From Hymenolepis diminuta (lineage: Eukaryota > Platyhelminthes > Cestoda > Cyclophyllidea > Hymenolepididae): DNA of 64,000 nt. Positions within the stretch are counted from its first letter, which is position 1. Every line of letters begins with the position of its first letter. Under the pieces are notes generated by a model. It ran no database searches, was not told the DNA's origin, and saw nothing but the letters and a program-made list of their open reading frames with translations. The stretch lies in contig CAADRB010000009.1 in assembly GCA_900708905.1 (NCBI GenBank), positions 2,272,816 to 2,336,815 of the forward strand, given 5' to 3'. The position numbers were made by a program, and so were the translations under genes. This document shows positions 51,401 through 63,977 of the stretch, piece after piece.

Positions 51401-54400
51401 TTTCCAAAATTTTTATTTAGTGAAAAATTCGGAATTTCTCTTTGTCTTTTTTATATCTTAAGCCATATCGAGAGTGTAGATTTAAATAAATAATTAATTT
51501 GTGGGAGTGACAAACATTTTCCAATTGCCTTTAGATTAGATTAGACATTATGAAAATATTGTTAATGAATTTTATGCTGTTTGCGCGATTTCTGGATCTG
51601 CAAGTTGTTTTTTTAAATATTAGGTATTGTTTTTTTATGGCCATAACATTATACCAAATATTTAAATCGTATTAGTGACATTACGGATGGATTATCAATC
51701 TATATACGCTGAAATTGCGAAATTGGGTGAATTGAATGAAGTCTCGTTTTTACTTTAATATATTCCATTTCGCTCCCAAATAATAGAGATGGGACACTTG
51801 ACAGAAAGTTTTATTACTTTAAAACAAAGAGCTTAACGGTTACGTCAGGTGATACTTACATGCGTATGTAATATTTCCGGGGCGCTTGAAATTTCAGTTA
51901 TTGAGAAGTTTCCGTCTACCAATAATATAATCCGTTTCAATGTTCTAAGCTGCGAAAAGTTTCACGAGTCATTTCTAAGTAGCTTTTTGCATTCGGTGCG
52001 TCAGTATGTGAAAATCGATTCATGATTTATCGAACACACACTGGTCTCTCGCCATGTATATTAAATCTTTTCTTCTAGTTTGCATTAACGTGTATTTACT
52101 ATGACTGTGCAGTTGTTCTTCCATTCAGTTTCTCTGCGTAATTCTTATTTGGAATATTCAAGTCAATTCGGACCTTTGAAAATTACATTATATTTCAGTT
52201 TGTGATTTCATATTAAAGCAGATCTAGGGCTTTCGATGTTTGATGCTCCAGAGAAAAGAAAGAGGGGTGCGCGAACTTTGATCCTAAAAGTGTAATCTTA
52301 TGCTCAGTTACAGTCTTTTAACTGGTGCTATTAAAGTAACATCGATTGGAGGTGTCGGATTTTTTTCCTAATCCATTCTGTTATCTACATAACTGCAAGA
52401 TTCTTCTAAAAAATCGATCGAGATATTGTTCTTCACGTAGGCTTTCTAGAGTAAATAGATATAACATGCTAGTCATTTGCAAAAGCACGTGCATTTACGG
52501 TCAGCAAACGAATTTTGAAGGCAAAATAAATTAGATAAGTGAATCAAAATAAGCACCTCATTCCTTAATGAAAGACAGATGATATGGATCAAGTTTCTTA
52601 AACAGCCATGAAGAAAACAATAGTAATAATATTATTGTTATTATAAATAATAATTTTATTTTGTGGTCCATTTAGCCTAATAAGCATTATTATTTCTTGT
52701 AAAGAAGCCTAAACTTACAAGAATAAATGCAAAATGAAACTTAATTTCCTTAATGACTTTCCTTGAGCATGATTTATTATTATTTAGTATGTAAGGCAGT
52801 TTTCATTAAACTATCGGAAAAAGCGGTTGCATAATACCACGAATTTGAGAAAGGGATTTGATCTCTGGGATCGAGGTTTATCCTTAATTCTTGTTCATTA
52901 CTCAGCTCGAATTCAAGAACTTACACTGTTTCGTCTATTAAGATTGCTCATCTACTTTCCTCAAAATTGGTCGAGTATGTTTGTTCTTCAAAACAGTTTG
53001 AGAGAAATTTACGTTTTATCTTAGTCCGCAAGACATTACTTTTTTCACTTTTATCCCAATTTAAGTTGTGGGAACGTTACAAATCGATATTTAAAGAAAT
53101 TTGAGAAAGAGTGAAACTTAGTACAGTACTGTTGCGGCAATCGAGTTTCCAAAATAGGAAAAATTTGTTTGTAACTAATAATTAGGGAAGTTGATTCACT
53201 ATCTAAAATCGATTCCCAGTGTACCTGTTCTTCTGCAGTTTGAATAATATTAATTGTTGTGGAAAATTCGAAATTAAGGAAATGAAATCGAATACATATC
53301 TCCGCTCTTAAAATCATTTAACACAAGGTGTCATTAATAAATAACAAAGAGACATCAATTGCAACTCCGACTAATTAGAAACCTTGATTTGAATGCCGAT
53401 GTTTATAGATTTTACTTTCCCCTCTCCCCAAGCAATAATTATACTGAAAGCTGTGCATCCGAATTCTAAACTAAAACGCGCATCTGTGTCACCACAAATG
53501 TAAGTGTCCTACTACATATAAGTTCGCGTAGTCACTCATAATCTAGGCTTACCTCTGAGATAGCTTCGAGTTCTTCAGGTTAGAACTAGAGGAAGAAGGA
53601 AGAAGGTTTACAACTCAAATGACGAATTCTCTTCATCAGTTTATTAGAAAAGTGTACCTTCTATTTAGAACTTGAAAATAGGAATTGAGCTACTGGATGT
53701 GGTGTCCCAGACCAACGTTTCCGGCCCAAGAATGACCTGATGTGTGACAGTATTCTCCTTATATTCATTTTCCGGTCGCCTTATACACCTCCATTTTTAT
53801 ACCTTCGTGTTTACCTTTAGTCCCGTGACCCCAATAGATGTGGCCATGTAAGCTCTGGTACAGTTACCCCTACCTGGTTAAACTTCTTAGTGCTTCATAA
53901 TTAAAATTTGCCCTTAATTGTGCAGACGTCCTTTTCCCTCATTTCCTGCTTTCAGTTAGAACTAGGTCTACTTAATACTACTCAATACCAAGTTATCCAT
54001 TAGTGTAGCAGTAAAGAGGCCTCATCCCCGGGTACAAGCACGGAAGAAAAGTAATGGAAAATTTCTAACATCCCAGTCAAGAATTCATAGTCCAGAGTTT
54101 TCGTGAATTCCAATCCCCTCCCCTCTAAGTCTTATCATTGATCAGATTGATTATTAACAATGGGGAATAGAAGGTAGCTTCGTGTATATTTAATACCGAC
54201 ACAGACGAAATACTCCTAGAAGCTTTCTTCTGAGTAATTTACATAACAAATACTAAAATGAATAATGTGCATAATGAGAAATTTCTCTCTCACAACAGTC
54301 TCTCTAATCCTCCTTTCTTAACATGTCTTGTGGGTCCAAATTGTGATAAATTTAGGCTTGAACTTTGATCACTGATTATAAAAACTGGGCGCGTTAATCG

Positions 54401-54989
54401 CCTATGTATGTAAGGGGGGCACAATTTATTTCGTGCTCTGTCTGTTTATTATAAATGAAAATGGTTGGTAAATAACCACTGCTCACCACCCACACTCATC
54501 CCTATTACCTCAGGTACTTCGTAGTCTCCACTGAGAAGCGACTTATAAATTACCGCGCAAAGGATGGGGAACCACCTTACTTTCTAGAACCAGTCTTTTG
54601 AAAAAGGGAATGACAGCTATGCCCTGTCTCAAGCTTATTTATTATCGAATAATTATAGCGGGTGTCTCAAAGCATAAAAACAAAAGAGAATTATTAAATT
54701 TTCTAAATCTTCAGTTCTTTTCATAGTTGTTCTATTGATTCCCTTAATGTTAAATTATGTTCATGAAAGAAAATGTCGATATAGACCTATTTGAGGCTTC
54801 ATTTTGTTGGATTAATAAAATCATGGGCTGGAAATTGGGACACTCAAGCAGAGAAGTAGTAGCATTGGGGGAGAATAGGCAAATCACTCATTGCATGCCG
54901 TAGACATTCATCGTGCTATCCTCTATCGATTGGTCTTGTATTTTGTCAACCGGGAAAAAGGAAGTACACAGTATACCTACATGCCACGA

Positions 54990-55320
54990 AAGGCTCATAC
55001 GCACGCATCACCGGACTTACAACTGGGTGGCACGACGCACGCTACGCATTCACCTTTTGCAGAGGTTTAGATGTACTTTTGAATACTTTTCGTGTTACGT
55101 ATGGACGTGGTTGTGAGCGCGCTGGTGCGTACGTGTGTGCTCGCTCGGACGTTGCAAACTCTAGTGCGGCAGCCCTGGCTGTTGCGCGCAGGCTTTCGAG
55201 ACTACGTGCGCACTTTAACGCTTGCACTGTTTGTGACGCGCTACCTAGTGTTGATGCGTGCGTATCCCCCCGGTCACAAGGTCACTGTCAAGCTTAACGA
55301 ATCGATGCTGACAGATGAAA
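54990..55320. other. CpG-rich island within the long intron
   Basis: There is a sharp rise in GC and CpG, with alternating purine-pyrimidine runs such as GTGCGTACGTGTGTGC near 55122. Overlapping frames on both strands are open (plus 55079-55297 and 55092-55349, minus 55227-55042), simply because stops are rare in GC-rich DNA. No protein is recognisable. An internal promoter, enhancer or 5' exon is possible. Confidence 0.45.
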
Positions 55321-56211
55321 TATGTATTGTGTTTACACTACTCTGGTAGATACTTAATTACTTCCCTTTCCCAGGATTATCATTCCTACATCTATCATGT
55401 TCTCTCAAATTCAAATCTGCAACATTTACATGTTCTAAATATGGACTCTCCAACCCTGATTTGCTGAAAAATTCTTGTTTCTTTGGTCTTCACTTTTACT
55501 TTACAGTGTTTTTTTTAAGAGATTTCAAAAATTCTATTTTGAGTATCCATTTACAGGTTTAATCCAACTAATTGTGAGCGCAGCTATTTAATTATATATT
55601 GATTACCAACTAATTTTGGATTGATTGGATTAATAACAATTTTGCACAGGCATAGAACTGGGGCAAGTTGGGGTATAGTTTAAATTGGCCCAAAATGAGT
55701 TTGCCAACTCGTAATTTCATCCGTCATTAGTTTTATTTGACCCGCTTTTATCCGCGTACTTTCTATCTATAATTAGGGCTTTCAAAAGAAATTAAGTGAG
55801 GGAAAACACTAAGAGAATACTTGGTTAGTAATTAGTATCGTAATTTGTTTTTTACGCTATGTTTAGGCTTATAGATAATGTAACAGATGATAATCAGTTC
55901 ATTTATTCTTAACGAAAAAAGTTTCAGAAGGAAAATTTTAATACTTTACTTTTAAAGTTTACAAAGCTTAAGAATCCGGAGAAGTAATAGAGGAAAATGT
56001 TGACGATGGGATTCTTTGTTTATAACCACAAAACTGACTTTTAATGAATTAGATGTCTTTGAATATCAGTGTCACTTTTCTTATCTTTTGTTCGATTTTG
56101 AAAGTAACCGACAGTTCATTTTTAGTTTCGTTTGAAAAATCAAGTAATTTTGTTTCGATTTTCAATGAGAAATCGATCAAATTTGTATATATAATTTTTC
56201 ATTGTAGAAAA

Positions 56212-56560
56212 GCAGCTAAAGTCGGTTAGTAGCAAATCCAATAAATGATAAAGAGAACAGGGATCGAAAAGACCTTGAGTAAGACTAATATATCGAAGAG
56301 ACTTACCTTAATTTACCTCATTCGATTTTTTTGGATTCAGGTTGAACAATATTTACGCATTGGGTAGCTCACGTTCAAAACTTTCGAGTTCATGACTCCT
56401 CCCTTGGATAACTTGTCGAATTCTTGTCCACGATATCCATGCCTATTAACCGATTGCTCAACTATGGTAGCCGATATTATCACTTCAATTCACTTTTTCT
56501 TCCAAGACTGAGAAAGCAAAATGATCTTAACATAGCAGAGTTGAGATAGCTAAAATTCTT
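56212..56560 (+). repeat. Old interspersed repeat, copy B part 1
   Basis: Partner of 8815-9140. It is aligned over about 330 bases with small indels. Best blocks: 56331-56354, 56420-56439 and 56506-56529. It has the same strand as copy A. Confidence 0.7.
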
Positions 56561-56904
56561 AAATTAACAGGGCTTTATAAGCATTAGGTTCAAGGTAAGC
56601 GCTAGCAAACTGGCAATTTGCCTGGTTTCAGCAATCCGTTCATAACCTGATATTTGGTTATTGATAATGAAGGAGACTGATTATAAGGAATCCAATTACT
56701 CCGTCTCCATTTACAATGGACTATTCTTTTATAAAACTGGGAATTAGAAATGATCGACGGGAATTACTAATCAGTCCTGACAAATCTGCATTAAGAAGAT
56801 AATCAATATAGTTGATGGCTAACAATGTCATTATCTGCAATGGTTTTCCTAATGATTATTGCCAGCGGAAGATCGAAGAATCCCAATTTTAAATCATGAG
56901 AAGG

Positions 56905-57200
56905 TATCTAAACGGGAATACAGTAGAATAACCAAATGGGAAGGGTCAGTGCATCATTTGAATTTTATTACTTAATCATACCGTCCACCTTTTACCTAAT
57001 TTATATAGTTTACTTCAACATGCTCTAATGCTCTGAATTTTAAATTAATGAATTTAGTATCCTGGTTCCTGAGTGGGTTCACGGCCACGATGCTGAGAGC
57101 TCATTCATAAGTTGCTTAAATTGAATGGTTGATCATGCCTTCTCGATAGTTGTGTATTCGTCAGTATCCGCTGTATAGCCACAGATTAAAAGAAAATGGA
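56905..57200 (+). repeat. Old interspersed repeat, copy B part 2
   Basis: Partner of 9960-10380, with an ungapped 57-base block at 57078-57134. The distance from part 1 is about 0.6 kb shorter than in copy A, so one copy lost or the other gained DNA between the two parts. Confidence 0.6.
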
Positions 57201-58869
57201 TTCTTATTTGTATTATTTTCTATTAATAATTCATTGTTATTATGTATTTAAGAAAGCCTTTAAAAAACGGTATAATAGAAGAGGGCACACCTTAGATAGT
57301 ATTCCAAAAATAAGGCCTCAATAAATACCACAAATATGAATTAGCAAGTTCTGGCGGGTATTAGAACCATCAAAAACTCCCTCAGTTCGAAGAACAGTTA
57401 ATTTTCGCCTAAGATGATCTGCTATAAATTTACTTAAGTAAGCCAACTGTTTATTTGCGTGATTTTGATCTAAATTGAACTGAAATATTTATTGCAAGTA
57501 TTTAATCAAGGTATTATAGAATAAAAGTGTATGTGTGGGCCTGAATATCCAGACTATCATTCCAAATTATGAAATATATTTAATAAGTCTGTCATAACGG
57601 TATCAGGTATAACTCCGAGGGAGGTAGGATGTATACCAAAAAAATACATTTCTATAAACAAGTTAATATTAATATTAAATAATAGGTAATAGATGTATTG
57701 AACCGATACTCAAGAATAATGCTTCTGACAGTAAACTCGGTTTGTTAACAATACGTGCTATCGAGCATCCCTTAAATAAGATTTTATCTTCCACTGTGTC
57801 GTTTCCTTTTAAATACGAATCAATTACAGATTCTTATTTAAATAAGTAGACAGTCTGCCTATGTGCCCGCAATATGTATCATCATGATAAATGCTAATCA
57901 ACCGCATAATAAGATTTAAATAATAATGCCTGTTTTTTATCCGTTCATAAAGCCGGTTGTATGAACGGACATATGGGTTAAGGACTTTGAATTTGAACTG
58001 CGGAACTATTTAGAGGAACTTGTTAGGATATTTGATGAACCTTCTTCAGAAATTAATATGCTTCTCCTCAAAGGTATTAGAAAAGAATAACATTTGAATT
58101 TAGATGTCAAGAATCGAGAATAGAATTCTTATAGGTGATGGTTTAACTACTTTGTCTTGTTTATCCGGTCTGCAAAGGTAAGTTATGGATTAAAGTGCTT
58201 TTGGAATCTGCTAATTTTTAAAAGTCAGCTAATGTAAAGTGGTTTGAACTTACGCAATGTTGTGTTCTTCTGACTGGTACTGAATGCAAGTTACATCTTG
58301 ACAAATTAGAAACAATTTAATTTCAGGACTAGAGCAAGATTTTATTGCCGATACCCGGCTTACTTTTGTAAACTTTCTAGTATCGATCAAGTTAAAAGTT
58401 TGTCTTCAGTTTTTCAAGAAAATACTGCCGGTATTTAAGAATAGCGCCTTCAGTCTTGGGATAATTAAAGCACACAGTAATTCCTTGCTCAAAGTATACC
58501 TATTGTAAAATGAAACTAAAATAAACTAAAATAAAAATTAAAAACATTAATTAGCACTTTATAACTAAATTACCAGAGAAAAAAGCAAACAATAGAGCAA
58601 ATGCATAATTTTGCATTATTCTAGTAATTACTGCTTTTAAAGTACTTTGATTGACACCTATCTATGAATCAGTTTTAATTAATTGCGCGAAATGTAAACA
58701 TATTTTGATGATTGGTAAATTTTATCAAACGGAAACAGATTTAACCCACATTATCTGAATTATAAACTAATCTGGACTATACTTATCTATATAACGGATG
58801 AATTACCTATATGATACATTAACTCTTTGTAATGGAAGCGTTAAAAGAAGTCTTATTAGAATGCTATTA

Positions 58870-58925
58870 GTGGCGTTGCGGTCAGCGTTAACACTTTTCA
58901 AGTCGGAGATTGAGTCCGAAACTCG
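58870..58925 (+). other. tRNA-like internal promoter pair, possible SINE head
   Basis: TGGCGTTGCGG (58871-58881) fits the A-box consensus TRGCNNAGYNG except one base. AGATTGAGTCC (58907-58917) fits the B box GGTTCGANTCC at about 7 of 10 fixed positions. The spacing is tRNA-like. No acceptor stem pairs, so it is not a tRNA gene. A short A/T-rich tail (GATAAATAAAT) follows near 58982. Confidence 0.3.
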
Positions 58926-59359
58926 TTAATTCACCTCCAACTGCCAAGATGATCAATCCAGCTAGTTAAGACTGGCAAAGTGGATAAATAAATTTTAGCT
59001 TTTTCAATCAGATAAGCTCTGCAATACCTTCTTTGATTCCAAATTATTATTAGGAGCCACTAAATTGACTCGTATCTAGTAAAGATGCACGTGTAACTCT
59101 AACGGTTGTTCTGCATAGGAGAAGTCGTATTATCGTTCCTCATTTAAAGAAATTTTATTTCTATTCGCATTATAAATGGTAACGCAAAATACTTTTAAAA
59201 CTTATAATGACGGCAAAGCACCTAATTAATCAAATAGTCCAAAAAAGTGTGAAACGGTAGAGAGTATCAATAAGAAGTAGGTAATGAAACCAAGGATATT
59301 TGAATTCTCCGATAAGGGATGAAGTTCACTAAGTCCGGATTTTACGATTTCATTTCCAG

Positions 59360-59495
59360 GTTCCCTGATGAGTTTGCACAGAATCAAGGACCGGTTGATT
59401 TAAATTCAGCGATTGATCGTGCCATCTGGACTCATGTCTTCTTACATCCAAGAGCGATTAGATTGCTAGTAGAGAAGCTATTAGCTATTGATAAG
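59360..59495 (+). CDS. Possible internal exon of the 47877 gene
   Basis: It is preceded by TTTCATTTCCAG (acceptor, AG at 59358-59359) and followed by AAG|GTATAT. It encodes one base plus 45 codons. Its phase matches the upstream exon, whose two leftover bases AT plus G would make ATG (Met). The peptide starts FPDEFAQNQGPVDLNSAIDR and continues as a strongly amphipathic helix (RAIRLLVEKLLAIDK), unlike chance frames nearby. It ends in phase 0, which would read the 63925 exon in a different frame than direct joining does. So it may be a cassette exon, lead to a different exon, or be false. Confidence 0.4.
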
Positions 59496-60391
59496 GTATA
59501 TCTCATTAGAATTCGCTCAAGGCTGATTTCAACCTAATATTAGATTAAAAGAATTTTACCCTGTTCTCCATGTTTATATCATTCCGAATATAAATTCCTT
59601 TCGATTGAATTTTGGTTTTTAAATGGCCTGGACCACTTCCCTGATATGGGATGTGATATTTTGTTTAAATCTCGCTCAGCGTTTAAATAGCGCGAATCGT
59701 CACGGAACCATATCTGGTTTGTTGGCCCCTTTCGAAAATAACAGGTGATGTTGCACAGCAACACCAGCGATTGTTCGGCCTAGAAGGAGGAAAATTTTTC
59801 GTTGCACAAATATAAATGTGACGGTCTCTATTTATGGAAGGGGGAGGAATGCAATTCACTCAACACCGCATTACAGGCAAAATTGCTTACGCACTGTATT
59901 ATTACTTCTGTGGCCAAGAAAATATTGAGATAACTTATTTTTACTCAAGATAGGTGCATTTATTATTTTCGTTAATTGGAATTGCTTTTACTCAAATGAT
60001 GGACTTAACACCTGCAATGAATAAGATGTTTGAGAATTCATTCAAACAGTTTAACTATTAATCTATTTTATAATAAAAAGAAATATGAAATTATACATGA
60101 AATCTAGTTTGCATTTAAACATTAGCGTACAGCTTCTTAAATATCCCATAATTCCAATATTATACCTTTGACCTTGATTTACACATGCCAATCCTTGCAA
60201 GTCATTCATTTCTCTAATTATCCTTTATCATCTTTTCATTCAAACATTTAGTTTCGGAAATTAATGGTGAATCAATACTTTAGTATTTTCTTGAAATTTC
60301 AAACATCTGAAGAACTTCATAAGTAGTAATATTCGTCTATTTATGAATTTGGATAAGTGAATGCATGGCTTTAATGTAAAAACTTTGGAGA

Positions 60392-60607
60392 GTGGATAGG
60401 GAAATTTTTGCTTATTTAATGCCCAGCTGGGGAGAACTTGTGGTGTTATTTTTTTACTGTTACCTACGATCTGGATTCAGGTTTCCGTTTGCAAAATATG
60501 TCACCTCAAAATTCCTCATAAGATGGGCCTACATTGGACTTAATGTTAATATTGGAGGTGGCATTCTAATATATGGCGTATTTCGGGCTATACTTGTAGA
60601 ACACTAA
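60392..60607 (+). CDS. Hydrophobic frame, unrecognised
   Basis: A 71-codon frame starting at GTG, with two hydrophobic segments and a Gly-rich bit (NVNIGGGILIYG). GGATTCAG inside it (about 60472-60479) could be an acceptor. No motif is recognised; it may be chance in T-rich intronic DNA. Confidence 0.15.
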   Translation: MDREIFAYLMPSWGELVVLFFYCYLRSGFRFPFAKYVTSKFLIRWAYIGLNVNIGGGILIYGVFRAILVEH

Positions 60608-63600
60608 TTCCGTTGGTGTTTCAAATGTCTTGCCTTCTTTTATACGAGCATTCGCAAACAATTAGTAACTCTGTGTTTCACTATTTTGGGAGAATTCTCT
60701 TAGAACGAGGTTTTACACTTTTAGAAGCAGGAATCGAAATAAAAGGCTTCCTAGGCGCCATGATTAATTTGTGTGAACTCCGCTAATTTTAAGTGACTAA
60801 AATCTATCATTTCTACTGGCCACTGTATCTGCAAACAGTATAATTTCGAAAATCATACTGAATTTTGTTCGATCTCTACCATTGTAAACTAGCCTATATC
60901 AAGTCCATTTATTCGTACGGTTATTTTAAGCCAATTTTCAATCCACGTCATTTCCACTTACCACGTCAACGTGATCAGGAAATCCATGACATTAAACAGG
61001 AAAATCTATTACGAAAAAAGCGAATAAAAAGAAAAACGTAGGGTTTTCATTGTCACACAAAGCCATAACCAAATATTTTTTCGATTATCGTGAAGCCCTC
61101 AAAGCCTGAATCGATGTGCTTCAAGAAAGCATTGTTCAATTGAACATCTGGAGTAATGCGTTTAACGTGATTTTTTTTTCAATGAACAAAGAAACCATAA
61201 AGCATCCCTGGAAAATGTGTGCAGACTAAAAAATTCGGTCACTGTCTCTCATCCCTTCTCTTCAAGGTCGTCTTTGTTGTTCTGCCACTGATTCATTTAA
61301 TTTTAAAACTAGTAAGAAGGTGTTGTTGATTAGTAGAAATTTGTGATGTCGTTTTTAAAGAGCAAGTTTAAATTATGTGTGAGTTAACTTGATGATTCAT
61401 ATTGTCCTCTCCAGGACGAGGAGTATTAGTTACTTTGACAAATATGACATCTAGCTCATTTCTACAATTTTAGGAATTTAAAATATCTTTTTATGAATTA
61501 TAAATGAAACTGGGTGATTTGGAAGTAAAATTATAAAGAAGTTTTAAACCAATTTATTTATAATTTTTTATGAAGTGGAATACTAGAAGAATACGCAGTT
61601 GGGACTCCATTATGGAATCTTTGAGCTTGAGTTTAGCATTGCAGTCCTTGATAATTATTGTCCCGATCTGAGCACATATCTCTGTAAAGATCCGTTAAAA
61701 TCTTTGCATTCGAATAACTGACCTTTGTTTAATCCATTGTCACCAATGCACTCGAAAAACCAGTTTCTTTACTCCATATTGTGTATATTTTTAAGCATTC
61801 AGTCATGTTGAGGTCTTTACAGGATGTTACTTTCCAATGACCCTGTAGTTAAGATCAGTACATCATGTTTATCGTCAAATATATTCGTTCAAATCCCCTT
61901 TGAAACATTATCAATATGTATTCTTAAAAACAATGTCATGCCTCATTTGGTTTCATTTTCGTAGCTTTAATTAGACTCTTTTTAGGGATTGCCTTAATAA
62001 ATGTTAATATTATGAAAGGTCATTCTGAAATAATATTTAAATTTACGAATTAATGTTTCCCATATCATTATATTTGCGCTAGAGAGTCAGTTGCTATAAT
62101 TTCTTCTAATCCTTTATCTGCAATTGTTTAACTCCATAACCTTCTTTGAGCTCTTCGAGTGATTCACATTCCACTTTGTTTATTCAAGTGTATGTTTAAC
62201 AGCTTCTAATGTTTTTTTAAACTAGCGCAAATATTCGCATTTTGAGTAAACATTTCACTAATTTTGTGAAAAACGAATCAGTTCAATTGATTGAAAATTC
62301 GATCAGTTATTTTTTGCATTTGGGTACCGGTTTAGACGAGGAGATATGTAACATTCAATATTGCCCATGTGCTTGAGTTTTGACTTTTGTCTCCTTGTTG
62401 AATAGACTGATCCTCCTCTCCGCTAAAGCTTAATTTATTACGTCAAAAATTTGTTATTTCAAACTCTAATAATCTCATTTGATATAGAAATCCTCTTTTA
62501 AAGAATATTCGGTTTTGAATTACAATGGAAATATCACAAGAATGGGAAATTGGTTATTTTAACAACTATGGAGTATTAGAGATCTTTTAACGTTATCTAT
62601 TACGGAGATTAAGATCATTCTTATTAAGCATTAATTCGATTGAATGAAAGTATATTTTAGCTAAAGTACGATAGTTAAAATTTTTCGCATACAGGTTAAC
62701 CAAATGGAACGTAAAACTAAAATTTGGGACTCTTAATTTAGTCGGCAGTATGGGACAGTTGTAGTCCTGGATCAAGAGGTTCGTCGCACGAAGAGAATAC
62801 TCTGGACCAGTCTGATTTGGCGCTAATTTGAGACCTATGAGTGAAAAAGTGATAGCATATCAGATTCAGATTCGAAGCAGATAGCTCGTCTCCTACCTGG
62901 AAATGATGTTTTTATTAGCATACGCAATCCGCATTTAAGCTTTTAGTGATCTCTTGAGTAAAGACCTTCTCATTATTTAAAGTGCAACGATGGGTTTCAG
63001 TGAGTAGAAAGTAGGCTATTAGAAAACTTCTTGCATATTATATCATTTCAAATGTGAGTCAACATCGAAACTAAGATTGTTCTTAAAAGGTAAACATTAA
63101 CTGAGTTCAATGATTTATAGCACTCCGTCGCCACCCTATAAAACAAAAATTCCTCAGATTTCAGGGAGAAATAGGGAGGTGACCTGTAGCTCAAATGGGA
63201 GTTCTTTTATTAAATGGTAAATTTACTTGTATAGAATAGAATATGTGATAAATGATTAGCTGCCTAGTTAGCCAGTAATTGCGGTAATTCATTACTGATA
63301 ATCAAGTATATCCGGATGTGAGTGTAGAAATCCAATAATTGCTAATCCAGTACACAAGGAATGAAGCATGTTTCTCGCAACTGCCTCCTAAGACGATGAC
63401 AAATATCTCGAAAATGAATCAAAATTGGTCATATATTGATTTGTTACAACGCATATGCATAAGATCCTAAAATTATATTTCGTTTTTTGAAATTAATTTC
63501 GCAGTCATTAATGTACGGACAGACACCAGTTAGGTGTAGAGTTGTAGGAAGGAAGCCAATCAGCGTTAATGCCTCCCCTTTTAATCAGTCTGAGGACCTC

Positions 63601-63924
63601 TAGTCGTTATTTGAGTGGTTAACATGAAGTTGTTCAAAAAAGGCCGTTCCACGAGATTCATCAAGAGGGCAAATTAATGCTTAACACTGAGTAGTCCCTC
63701 TACGGATGGATCTTAACTGATGTGATTGTTTATTCCGGTCACTGAATGCGTATTATTATTAAGTTCTGTCAGAATGAGCCACTTCAAAACGTAATTCTAT
63801 TATTTTTTTCAAGTTGCTGAACGATTTAATGACGTTTATTGGTAATCCAATTTGGAGTATTTTTAATACTTAAAAATTTTTCAGGACATTTAATTTGTGG
63901 TTAAGCTTTCATTTTGTCTTTTAG

Positions 63925-63977
63925 AATCTCTGCTCCGGCTCTTCAGACACTTGGAACCGTCTCCTCTTCTGCTACGA
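63925..63977 (+). CDS. Second coding exon of the 47877 gene, continuing past the window
   Basis: It is flanked by TTTTGTCTTTTAG and CGA|GTAAGT. Joined to 47877-48484, the split codon AT+A gives Ile and the frame continues ISAPALQTLGTVSSSAT without a stop, leaving one base for the next exon. The Ser/Ala/Thr-rich peptide continues the low-complexity tail of the first exon (PCPSSAPPF). Both splice sites are close to consensus. All three frames of this short exon are open, so the phase match carries limited weight. The gene must continue to the right of the window. Confidence 0.55.

Larger units (their letters stand above)
48485..63924 (+). other. Predicted long intron
   Basis: It begins GTAAGT and ends in a pyrimidine-rich TTTTGTCTTTTAG. 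The inside is AT-rich with many stops in all frames, and holds a repeat copy (56.2-57.2 kb), a CpG-rich island (55.0-55.3 kb), a tRNA-like A/B box pair (58.87 kb) and a possible cassette exon (59360-59495). I see no other gene inside. If the inner exon is used, the intron splits into 10.9 kb and 4.4 kb. Confidence 0.5.

Noticed and set aside
59360..59385. CTGATGAG resembling a hammerhead ribozyme core
   Set aside because: No GAAA partner or helices I and II can be drawn; the word lies in a better-supported coding reading.
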